Source: Chloroflexota bacterium
GTDB lineage: Bacteria > Chloroflexota > Anaerolineae > Anaerolineales > Anaerolineaceae
NCBI GenBank assembly: GCA_019136175.1
Contig: JAGVUS010000320.1
Location: 1-6,751, forward strand
Length of the DNA: 6,751 nt
Reading direction: 5' to 3'
In this document: piece by piece, positions 1 to 5,728 of the stretch
Numbering within the stretch: position 1 is the first letter of the stretch
Layout: the number at the start of each line of letters is the position of its first letter
Position numbers and translations under genes: made by a program
The notes under the pieces: model-generated
The model's input: only the letters and a program-made list of their open reading frames with translations
Database searches by the model: none
What the model was told of the DNA's origin: nothing

Positions 1-1
1 T

Positions 2-802
2 TACCTGGACCCGGCATTGTTGGGGAGCCTGTCTGGTGGGGCATTGTATGTTGAAGCAAGAGATTCCGGGGGAATTCGCACAGGAACACTGCGCATGTAC
101 CTGGAGGCTGACACTATTCCACCCCAGGTACAGGTGGAAGCCCTTCCCACTCCGTCCCGCACAACGGTGCTGCAGCTTCACTGGTCTGGCAGCGATGCAC
201 AGACCGGGTTGCATCATTACGAGGTGGAATACCAGGTCAATGCCGGTCCATGGCAGCCCCTGTCCCATGACATATCACCCACCCAAACCTCCCTATGGTA
301 CCTGGCTGACTTCAACCAGGCAGTTAATTTTCGCGTGCGGGCGGTGGACAATGCCGGGAATGCAAGCGCCGACCAGATCACCGGAACAATGATTGAAGCG
401 ACCTGCGTGCCTGATGATTATGAAAATGCAGATGATCTGCCCACGGGTGCCACACTACTGGAACCAAATGACCGGCAGGAACACAATGCCTGCCACCTGG
501 ATGATGTGGATTGGTATCTGTTCCAAGCAATCCAGGGCGACCATCTGCTGATTGGTGCCATCCAGAAAGCCGGTGGCGCGGCAATGCGCATGGAAATTTA
601 CGATTCCGATTTGACCATGCTGATCTCAACGGAAGCAACCGGATTTGATCGTTCCGCGTTCCTGCGCTGGACGGTTCCAGCAGATGGATTGTACTACCTC
701 AAACTGAATCCCGTCCATCCGGGAATTGCCGGTACGGATGCAGATTACCGGGTCTGGCAGGGACAAGCACTGGAGTTTTACCTTCCCGTCATTGCCAGGT
801 AA
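2..802 (+). CDS. Secreted Fn3/PPC-domain protein, C-terminal part (5' end outside window)
   Basis: This is the last 266 residues of a larger protein; the reading frame is already open at base 2, so the TTG at base 17 is only an internal Leu codon. Visible residues about 41-125 form a fibronectin type III-like beta domain: it opens with DTIPP, has a core Trp in LHWSGSD, then YEVEYQ, and ends FRVRAVDNAGN. Residues about 135-253 resemble a bacterial pre-peptidase C-terminal (PPC) domain, with the DDYE start, the central DDVDWYLF strand and the YYLKL strand. Two Cys, at about residues 135 and 164, could form a disulfide outside the cell. The protein ends FYLPVIAR, a C-terminal pattern I associate with exported Anaerolineae proteins. 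The fragment shows no catalytic domain; such modules usually trail a peptidase, glycosidase or adhesin. Its exact function is therefore unknown. It converges on galE with 6 bp between stop codons. Confidence 0.8.
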   Translation, partial: YLDPALLGSLSGGALYVEARDSGGIRTGTLRMYLEADTIPPQVQVEALPTPSRTTVLQLHWSGSDAQTGLHHYEVEYQVNAGPWQPLSHDISPTQTSLWYLADFNQAVNFRVRAVDNAGNASADQITGTMIEATCVPDDYENADDLPTGATLLEPNDRQEHNACHLDDVDWYLFQAIQGDHLLIGAIQKAGGAAMRMEIYDSDLTMLISTEATGFDRSAFLRWTVPADGLYYLKLNPVHPGIAGTDADYRVWQGQALEFYLPVIAR

Positions 803-808
803 ATTCCA

Positions 809-1822
809 TTAATCGTATCCCAGGATTTCCCGGCGGAGCCTGCCCCATTGCAATGCATCGGCAATCGCCTGTTCAATGGATAATTTTGGCTCCCAGCCCA
901 GCAGACGCCGGGCGGTATCCACATTGGCATACGCGCCAGCCACATCCCCGGGTCGGGGCGGCATTTCCTTCTTTGGCAGCGGATGACCGGTTACTTTCTC
1001 AAACGCAGCCACCATTTCCTTCACGGTAACGCCGTTTCCATTGCCAAGGTTGATGACCAGATATCCATCGGCTGGGTTGCCCGCGCGAGCAAAGACTTGG
1101 TCAAATTCCGTCAATGCCAGCACATGCGCCTGTGCCAGGTCCCAAACATGAATGTAATCCCGAATGCCTGTGCCGTCCCGGGTATCCCAGGTGTTCCCGG
1201 TAATTTCAAATGCCGGGATCTTTCCCAGCTCAGCTTCCACCATTTTTGCCACCACCAGCGTGGGGTGTGGCACATGAACCCCGGAGCGCATCTTCGGGTC
1301 CGCCCCAATCGGATTGAAGTACCGCAGGCTGATTCCCTTGATGCCATAGGCGGCGCAGAAATCCTTGAGCACCATTTCCATCATGTACTTGGTCCGTGCA
1401 TAGGGGCTGAGGGGACGCAGCGGCGAGTCCTCCCGCACCATGAAACCCGGCACCAGGTCATACACCGAAGCAGAGGAGCTGAATACAACCCGCGGGTACC
1501 CCAGTTCATGGAGGACATGAAACAACTCAATGGATTTGCCAACATTTTCCCGGTAATATTCATACGGTCTGGCAGTGGATTCCGGGACAACGATTAACGC
1601 TGCACAATGAACGGTTGCCTGGATGTCCGGATGATCCCTGAAAATTTGCTCCAAAACCGGGCGATCGGCAATGTCCGCGTGGTAAAAAATCCTGCCGTGA
1701 GTGAACTCCCGTCGCCCAGTAATGAGTGAGTCGAGAATAATGGGGGTATGCCCGGCGTCCTCGAGAGCGGACGCTATTGTACTGCCAATATACCCTGCCC
1801 CCCCTGTAATCAGATATTTCAT
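809..1822 (-). CDS. galE: UDP-glucose 4-epimerase
   Basis: GalE interconverts UDP-glucose and UDP-galactose in the cytoplasm using bound NAD, supplying galactose for the Leloir pathway and for cell-surface glycans. The 337-residue product is of normal length. It has the N-terminal Rossmann motif GGAGYIG at residues 7-13, an NAD-contacting VHCAA near 71, the SSSASVY segment near 115-121, and the extended-SDR catalytic pair YARTK (Tyr141, Lys145). The YFNPIGADP segment at 168-176 and DGTGIRDYIHVWDLA at 216-230 are typical of true GalE rather than of general sugar dehydratases. I chose the ATG at 1822 because AAGGA lies 8 nt upstream and MKYLITGGAGYIG is the usual N-terminus; an in-frame GTG six codons earlier is unlikely because it would place the start on top of that site. 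It is the last gene of the ychF cluster, 22 bp after the transporter. A related UDP-sugar 4-epimerase activity cannot be excluded. Confidence 0.95.
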   Translation of the reverse strand: MKYLITGGAGYIGSTIASALEDAGHTPIILDSLITGRREFTHGRIFYHADIADRPVLEQIFRDHPDIQATVHCAALIVVPESTARPYEYYRENVGKSIELFHVLHELGYPRVVFSSSASVYDLVPGFMVREDSPLRPLSPYARTKYMMEMVLKDFCAAYGIKGISLRYFNPIGADPKMRSGVHVPHPTLVVAKMVEAELGKIPAFEITGNTWDTRDGTGIRDYIHVWDLAQAHVLALTEFDQVFARAGNPADGYLVINLGNGNGVTVKEMVAAFEKVTGHPLPKKEMPPRPGDVAGAYANVDTARRLLGWEPKLSIEQAIADALQWGRLRREILGYD

Positions 1823-1830
1823 GGTTGAAT

Positions 1831-1836
1831 TCCTTT
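1831..1836 (-). promoter_or_regulatory. Ribosome binding site of galE
   Basis: On the minus strand the sequence reads AAAGGA followed by 8 nt and then the ATG at 1822. This strong Shine-Dalgarno match selects the ATG over the upstream in-frame GTG at 1840. It lies in the 22-bp gap after the transporter stop codon. Confidence 0.75.
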
Positions 1837-1844
1837 CCACAGGA

Positions 1845-3041
1845 TCAGGTTTCGGAGAGTGCGCCTTCCTTTGCTGGACGCACCCAAATTAACACCAGTA
1901 ATGATACCAGATTGAGAAGAATCACAGCAATTACATTTGCACCAAATCCAATCTCATACAGGGGCACTCCTATGATAGCCCCCACCGCCCGACCAAGCGA
2001 AAAGAATGCCATTGCCAAACCCATCAATGTGGCGCGGGCTTTTGGCAATATTTCGCTGAGCAATGGCAGGGAACTGACCAGGGCGAACTCAAACGAAAGA
2101 TAAAACACCAGCAACCCGGCCATGGCTGCCCAGATGTTATCCCTGCCAAGCAGCAAACCAATCGAAGCAAGGCTGTTCAACAGCAAGCCCGCCTGCACAG
2201 CCCGCTGCTTGCCCAGCCTGTCCACCACCCAGGCGCTGAAGCCAGCCCCGCCAAATTCCGCCACCCCAAGGATGACGGATGCACCACCCAGGGCTGCCAG
2301 TTTCAACTGAAATGCATCTTCCATCCAGACGCCAAACACCAGGTTGACGATTTCATTGCCAGTCGTCATCACCAGGCAAAGAGCCAGCCCAGCCAGTGCC
2401 ACCGGGGAACGGAATACATCCCCAAATGCTCCCAGAAAGCCATTTTCATGCCTGCCATTACCCGGCTGTGCAGGGAGGAAAAACAGGATGACAATCAAAC
2501 CCGCCATCCCCAACCCTGAGAGGACCGGAAAGACTACCTGCCAGCCCCACCGGCTGATCAGCCAACCAATGAAAGGAACCCCCACCACAAAACCAAGCGA
2601 CCAGGCTAATTCTGTAATTCCCAGGAGCCTCCCCCGTTCCTGATAACTGGAGCGGTCGCCAAGATACGCCTGCATGGCTGGAATAAAAATTTGGGCACCC
2701 AGCGCCGTCAGGCAGAGGGCAATAAAAAACGTGATGTATCCTGGAAACAAGCCAACCAGACCGGCGGAGAGAACAAACATCACGGTGCCAAGCACCATGG
2801 AGAATTTTCGCCCGCGCGTATCCGCCAGTGGTGCAAGGAAGGGTCCAGCAATCCCCACCAGGGAGCGACCTGTCAGTGCAACGGAAATGGTGGCAACATC
2901 CACGCCCAGCCCGCGGCCAAATGCGGATAGAAACGGGTACACCATCCGGTAGGCGGTATGGAACACCACCCGGACCAGTGTGAACAGGACCACCTGCCGC
3001 ATAAGTGATCCCCGGGGAGTTTCTCCATAGTTGTTATTCAT
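1845..3041 (-). CDS. MFS transporter, substrate unknown
   Basis: This encodes a 398-residue, strongly hydrophobic inner-membrane protein with the length and roughly 12 helices of a major facilitator superfamily permease. The signature motif A appears between helices 2 and 3 as LADTRGRK (residues about 72-79), and a second, weaker copy, VVDRLGKQRA, occurs at about 272-281 in the C-terminal half, as expected from the duplicated six-helix fold. GFVVGVPFIGWLI at 150-162 resembles the helix-5 motif C seen in drug/proton antiporters, so an efflux role is possible, but the substrate cannot be read from the sequence. The start is the ATG at 3041: it overlaps the preceding stop codon as ATGA, has GGAG 5 nt upstream, and gives a normal MFS N-terminus. 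The frame stays open for a further 123 codons upstream, but that stretch is Cys/Pro/Trp-rich and is antisense-frame noise inside the previous gene. Confidence 0.9.
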   Translation of the reverse strand: MNNNYGETPRGSLMRQVVLFTLVRVVFHTAYRMVYPFLSAFGRGLGVDVATISVALTGRSLVGIAGPFLAPLADTRGRKFSMVLGTVMFVLSAGLVGLFPGYITFFIALCLTALGAQIFIPAMQAYLGDRSSYQERGRLLGITELAWSLGFVVGVPFIGWLISRWGWQVVFPVLSGLGMAGLIVILFFLPAQPGNGRHENGFLGAFGDVFRSPVALAGLALCLVMTTGNEIVNLVFGVWMEDAFQLKLAALGGASVILGVAEFGGAGFSAWVVDRLGKQRAVQAGLLLNSLASIGLLLGRDNIWAAMAGLLVFYLSFEFALVSSLPLLSEILPKARATLMGLAMAFFSLGRAVGAIIGVPLYEIGFGANVIAVILLNLVSLLVLIWVRPAKEGALSET

Positions 3042-3694
3042 TTGATCTCCGGCTGACTGGTAGTTTTTCTTGCTGGAAATAACAGTACCGTCAATAGCAT
3101 GCCAACCACCAGCGCGGCTGCCAGAAGCAGGAGAAAGTGGGATTGGATGCGCACCGAATTCCCGCCAAAAACCGGCGAGTTCGGGTGGAGAAAATTTTCC
3201 GCTCCGCGCAAAGCAACCCACAAGGCTGAGGCAAAGACAAGGTTGACCAGGGCGGTCAGCCAGTGGGTGTTGAACAAACCTACTGCAATTTGCAGCAAAA
3301 CCGCCGCCACCCCAAAAGCAAGGGGAATCCGGAAACGGGGTTCCTGCCAGGCAATTCCACCCCAATTGATCTGCTGGATGAGAACAGACATGGGTAGGTA
3401 GGTCAACCAAAAAACCAGACCGGTATGCGCCAGTGCCTGCGAAGCATCATGCTGCCAGGGGCGGCGGAATGCCAGGTACAACAATCCTGCCAGACCGGAA
3501 AGAGCAAAAGCGATCTTCCCTGCCCAAACCCACGCACCATGCAGGAGCACCAGACGCAGGTTTTCCCCCAACACCTTTTCCACAGGTCCCAGCCAGGTGA
3601 GCACTGCTACAACAGCAAGCGCCACAACCAGCCCAATTGCAATCCATTTTTTGCTCAAGTTCTGCAAGGCGATCACCAAGAACTTGGAAAGCAA
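3038..3694 (-). CDS. Six-helix membrane protein, degenerate CcmC-like (heme handling / cytochrome c biogenesis)
   Basis: The 218-residue product has six predicted membrane segments, near residues 18-36, 53-75, 88-107, 122-140, 145-163 and 184-206. CcmC delivers heme to CcmE and uses two external histidines flanking a Trp-rich WWD loop between helices 3 and 4. The same layout appears here: His52 just before helix 2 (LLHGAW), a loop WGGIAWQEPRFR at 111-122 where CcmC has roughly WGTWWTWDPRLT, and His170 in FLHPNSP between helices 5 and 6, where CcmC has TLHQ. Trp-Gly and Pro-Arg are kept, but most WWD tryptophans are gone, so this may be a distant or repurposed homologue. The frame starts with TTG directly after the ychF stop (TAGTTG) without a Shine-Dalgarno site. 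A TTG at 3667 preceded by GGTGAT is an alternative start, giving 209 residues. Hydrophobicity and position make it a real gene; the CcmC assignment is inference from pattern. Confidence 0.65.
   Translation of the reverse strand: MLSKFLVIALQNLSKKWIAIGLVVALAVVAVLTWLGPVEKVLGENLRLVLLHGAWVWAGKIAFALSGLAGLLYLAFRRPWQHDASQALAHTGLVFWLTYLPMSVLIQQINWGGIAWQEPRFRIPLAFGVAAVLLQIAVGLFNTHWLTALVNLVFASALWVALRGAENFLHPNSPVFGGNSVRIQSHFLLLLAAALVVGMLLTVLLFPARKTTSQPEIK
3047..3050 (-). promoter_or_regulatory. Ribosome binding site of MFS gene, inside the preceding CDS
   Basis: GGAG on the minus strand lies 5 nt before the ATG at 3041 and within the last sense codons of the CcmC-like gene. Together with the ATGA stop/start overlap at 3038-3041, this indicates translational coupling of the two membrane proteins. 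Confidence 0.7.
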
Positions 3695-4765
3695 CTAGAT
3701 ATTAAAGCGGATATTCAGAATGTCACCATCTTTGACAATATATTCCTTGCCTTCCAGGTGAAACTTCCCGTGCGCCTTGACTTCATTCATACCGCCAAAT
3801 GTAACCAGGTCATCATAGGAAACAACCTCTGCCCGAATGAATCCCTTCTGCAAATCCGTATGAATTTCACCAGCCGCCTCGGGTGCCGTGGCTCCACGGC
3901 GGACTGTCCAGGCTCGCACTTCGTCCGGTCCCACCGTAAAGAAGGATTGCAATCCCAGCAGGTCATACGACAGGCGAATCATCCGGTGAAGGGATGGTTC
4001 CTCGATGCCATATTCCGCCAGGAAGATTTCTGCTTCGTCTGGGGGCAGTTGGGCGATTTCCATCTCCAGGCGGGCTTGCAGCGCAACAAACGTGCTGTGT
4101 TTGTGATCATACGGAATTTGCGGCGGTGTTTGACCCTCGGAGATATTCAAGACAATCAGCAGGGGTTTGCGGCTGAGGAATCCAAAGCCAGAGAGTGCTT
4201 TTTCCTCTTCCGGAGTGATATCCAGGTCGCGCAGAGGAATTTCCGCTCCCAGGGCTTCCTGGAACCGCTGAAACAGGGCAATCTCATGATCAACCACTGC
4301 CCGGTCGCGCCCCCCTCCTTTCTTTCGTTCCTCCGCCAGGCGTTCCAGCTTGCGTTCCACTGCAATCAGGTCATTCAAGATGAATTCACCGTCCATGACC
4401 TGGACATCACGCACAGGGTCCACACTCATCATCGGATGAATAACATTATCATCCTCAAAACATCTCACCACATGGATGAATCCGTCCATCTGGGTCAGCT
4501 GGTTAAGCAGTGTCCCGGAAATCCCCCCCTTGTCCGCACTGCCGTCCAGACCGGCAATGTCACTGTAAGTGACTTTAGCATAAATGGTTTTTTTTGGTTT
4601 AAACATGGCAGAGAGCCTGTCCACGCGCGGGTCGGGCACGTCCACCACAGCAGTGTGTACTTCAATCCGTCCTGCGGAAATGCCAGTCGGCTGGGTGCCG
4701 CGCGTCAGCGCATTAAACAAGGTTGTCTTGCCGGATTGGGGAAGTCCGATAATTCCAAGTCGCAT
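3695..4765 (-). CDS. ychF: YchF/OLA1-family ribosome-associated ATPase (divergent, DUF933/TGS C-terminus)
   Basis: YchF is a cytoplasmic Obg-related P-loop NTPase that binds ribosomes and, unlike other Obg proteins, prefers ATP. The 356-residue product is near the usual 363. It shows the P-loop GLPQSGKT (7-14), G3 as DIAGL (69-73) with the hydrophobic Leu typical of the family, and NISE (207-210) at the G4 position, matching the YchF-type NxxE rather than NKxD. The VVRCFEDDNVIH segment at 99-110 retains the His used for hydrolysis in E. coli YchF. A charged helical insert spans about 132-170. The C-terminal TGS-like domain carries AAGEIHTDLQKGFIRAE and ends GKEYIVKDGDILNIRFNI. Unusually, the switch I NYPF(A/C)TIEP segment and the GASKGEGLGN segment are both altered. 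The ATG at 4765 is preferred to a TTG seven codons earlier because of spacing from GAAGGG and because it starts right at MRLGIIG. It is the first gene of the minus-strand cluster. Confidence 0.9.
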   Translation of the reverse strand: MRLGIIGLPQSGKTTLFNALTRGTQPTGISAGRIEVHTAVVDVPDPRVDRLSAMFKPKKTIYAKVTYSDIAGLDGSADKGGISGTLLNQLTQMDGFIHVVRCFEDDNVIHPMMSVDPVRDVQVMDGEFILNDLIAVERKLERLAEERKKGGGRDRAVVDHEIALFQRFQEALGAEIPLRDLDITPEEEKALSGFGFLSRKPLLIVLNISEGQTPPQIPYDHKHSTFVALQARLEMEIAQLPPDEAEIFLAEYGIEEPSLHRMIRLSYDLLGLQSFFTVGPDEVRAWTVRRGATAPEAAGEIHTDLQKGFIRAEVVSYDDLVTFGGMNEVKAHGKFHLEGKEYIVKDGDILNIRFNI

Positions 4766-4771
4766 CGTATC

Positions 4772-4800
4772 TTGACCCTTCGTCAATAGTTGGATATACT
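4772..4800 (+). promoter_or_regulatory. Sigma70-type promoter of tRNA-Leu
   Basis: The -35 box TTGACC (4772-4777) and the -10 box TATACT (4795-4800) are separated by exactly 17 bp, each one base from consensus. Transcription should start near 4807, leaving about 16 nt of leader to be removed before the tRNA at 4823. The -35 box sits in the translation initiation region of the divergently oriented ychF. Confidence 0.8.
4776..4781 (-). promoter_or_regulatory. Ribosome binding site of ychF
   Basis: GAAGGG on the minus strand lies 10 nt before the ATG at 4765, slightly long but acceptable. It overlaps the -35 box of the tRNA-Leu promoter on the opposite strand. Confidence 0.5.
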
Positions 4801-4822
4801 TGCACTACACAATCAAAGACCT

Positions 4823-4904
4823 GCCGGAGTGGCGGAATTGGCAGACGCGCACGACTCAAAATCGTGTTCCGTAAGGAGTGTGGGTTCGATTCCCACCTTC
4901 GGCA
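4823..4904 (+). tRNA. tRNA-Leu, anticodon CAA
   Basis: The sequence folds into a complete class II cloverleaf. The acceptor stem GCCGGAG (4823-4829) pairs over all seven positions with CTTCGGC (4897-4903), including one G-U. The anticodon stem CACGA/TCGTG encloses the loop CTCAAAA, giving anticodon CAA at 4857-4859, which reads the Leu codon UUG. There is a long variable arm of about 13 nt with a TCC/GGA stem, as expected for tRNA-Leu. The T arm is GTGGG-TTCGATT-CCCAC. The discriminator base is A at 4904. The 3' CCA is not encoded (CAA follows), so it must be added by nucleotidyltransferase. The gene has its own promoter and terminator and lies between the divergent ychF and the convergent end of rlmB. 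Confidence 0.97.
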
Positions 4905-4906
4905 CA

Positions 4907-4933
4907 ATCCCTCGCAGTTGCGGGGGATTTTTC
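4907..4933 (+). terminator. Rho-independent terminator of tRNA-Leu
   Basis: A stem of up to ten pairs joins ATCCCTCGCA (4907-4916) to TGCGGGGGAT (4919-4928), all Watson-Crick except one T-G; the innermost pairs must open to make a loop. It is followed by a run of five T (4928-4932). It begins only two bases after the mature tRNA 3' end. It works in one direction only: on the minus strand the hairpin is not followed by a T run. Confidence 0.9.
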
Positions 4934-4948
4934 TTGTCTGTGCCCCGA

Positions 4949-4977
4949 ATTATACTCCGAACCAGCCCGTCTGTCAT
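4949..4977 (-). promoter_or_regulatory. Candidate sigma70 promoter, antisense to tRNA-Leu and pointing at ychF
   Basis: On the minus strand ATGACA (4977-4972) is followed after 17 bp by a perfect TATAAT (4954-4949), an 11 of 12 match to consensus. The -35 box overlaps the rlmB stop codon. Transcription would start near 4942, pass antisense through the terminator and tRNA-Leu gene, and reach the ychF ATG after a leader of about 177 nt. I see no better promoter closer to ychF. Its use in vivo is inferred, not shown. Confidence 0.6.
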
Positions 4978-5723
4978 TTCCCCTGGCGTCTCGCCATCAG
5001 GGCAAGGTACAGGGCAACTGTTCCTGCTGCTGCAGCATTGAGTGAATCAACTTTACCGCGCATGGGCAGGCGCATCAGGACATCACAGGACCGTGCCACC
5101 AGCGGGCGGATTCCTTCACCTTCATTGCCAACCACCAGGACAAGCGATCCATCCAATCGGATGGATTCAGCCGGTTGGGCGCGGTCACCGCCTTCCAACC
5201 CCACCACCCAGGCACCGGCTTCCTTGCACTCTGCAATTGCCTGCGCCAGGTTGGATTGACAGACCTGTACATGCTCCACCGCTCCGGAGGATGCGTGAAC
5301 AACTGCCGGTGTGATACCGGCTGCCCGCGCCAACGGCAGCACCACACCATGCACACCCACCGCTTCAGCAGACCGGATCAGCGAACCCAGATTTTGCGGA
5401 TTCTGAATCATGTCCAGCATAAGGATAAACAGCGGTTCGTTACTGGTTCGACCAGCTTCCAGGATATCGGATAAAAAGCTGTATGGAAAACCGCTGACTT
5501 CCAGCGCCACACCCTGGTGACTTTCCGCTCCGCTTGCAAGCGAATCCAGCTGCTGCCGCGGCACGCGTTCCACAACTGCTTTCCGCCTGGCTGCCAGGCT
5601 GATGATCTCCATCAGCCTGCCTTTTTCCTCCACGCCCCGGGCAACCAACAGCCGGAATACCTGCCGCCTGCCTGCCTTCAAAACTTCATATACCGGGTTT
5701 CTGCCGGTTATCCATTCCTTCAT
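4974..5723 (-). CDS. rlmB: 23S rRNA (guanosine-2'-O-)-methyltransferase, RlmB/TrmH family
   Basis: SPOUT-class SAM-dependent enzyme; RlmB methylates the 2'-O of G2251 in the peptidyl-transferase region of 23S rRNA. The 249-residue product has the usual length. It starts with a small RNA-substrate-binding domain (ITGRNPVYEVLKAGRR, and SHQGVALEV near 68-76), followed by the knotted catalytic domain. Motif 1 is DMIQNPQNLGSLIRSAE at 104-120, with the Asn and Arg expected at the active site; here DP is replaced by NP. Motif 2 is VVGNEGEGI at 197-205, and motif 3 is LPMRGKVDSLNAAAA at 219-233. The ATG at 5723 lies 5 bp after the methyltransferase stop, with a weak GGG-containing site about 8 nt upstream inside the preceding gene. 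Clustering with cysS is a known arrangement (cysS-mrnC-rlmB in Firmicutes), which supports the assignment. The exact target nucleotide could differ within the TrmH family. Confidence 0.9.
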   Translation of the reverse strand: MKEWITGRNPVYEVLKAGRRQVFRLLVARGVEEKGRLMEIISLAARRKAVVERVPRQQLDSLASGAESHQGVALEVSGFPYSFLSDILEAGRTSNEPLFILMLDMIQNPQNLGSLIRSAEAVGVHGVVLPLARAAGITPAVVHASSGAVEHVQVCQSNLAQAIAECKEAGAWVVGLEGGDRAQPAESIRLDGSLVLVVGNEGEGIRPLVARSCDVLMRLPMRGKVDSLNAAAAGTVALYLALMARRQGK

Positions 5724-5728
5724 CAGCT

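Noticed and set aside
983..1597. A 204-codon plus-strand open frame opposite galE.
   Set aside because: GalE motifs are intact across the whole region on the minus strand; the plus-strand translation is His-rich noise.
1823..1840. An upstream GTG start for galE adding six residues.
   Set aside because: The extension would be encoded by the Shine-Dalgarno region itself; the ATG at 1822 has ideal spacing and gives the standard GalE N-terminus.
3042..3410. A 123-codon N-terminal extension of the MFS transporter, in frame without a stop.
   Set aside because: It lies wholly inside the CcmC-like gene, is Cys/Pro/Trp-rich and non-conserved-looking, and the ATG at 3041 has a good GGAG site and a classic ATGA overlap.
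4766..4786. A TTG start for ychF adding seven residues.
   Set aside because: No ribosome site precedes it, the added residues come from the Shine-Dalgarno region, and the family starts right before the P-loop strand.
3425..4789. A 454-codon open frame on the plus strand, opposite ychF and the CcmC-like gene.
   Set aside because: It is antisense to two well-supported genes, its translation shows no recognisable domain, it is rich in His, Gln and Cys like other antisense frames, and it has no convincing ribosome site. It is a codon-bias shadow.
4790..4822. A closer minus-strand promoter for ychF using TATATC or AACTAT as the -10 box.
   Set aside because: Neither has a recognisable -35 box at 16-18 bp; TTTGAT is only 13 bp from TATATC.
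4907..4933. The hairpin after the tRNA as a bidirectional terminator also serving rlmB.
   Set aside because: On the minus strand the T run becomes an A run before the hairpin and no T run follows it, so only plus-strand termination is supported.
4790..5041. A small protein gene on the plus strand across the tRNA-Leu locus.
   Set aside because: The frame runs through the tRNA and its terminator; the tRNA explains the conserved sequence.
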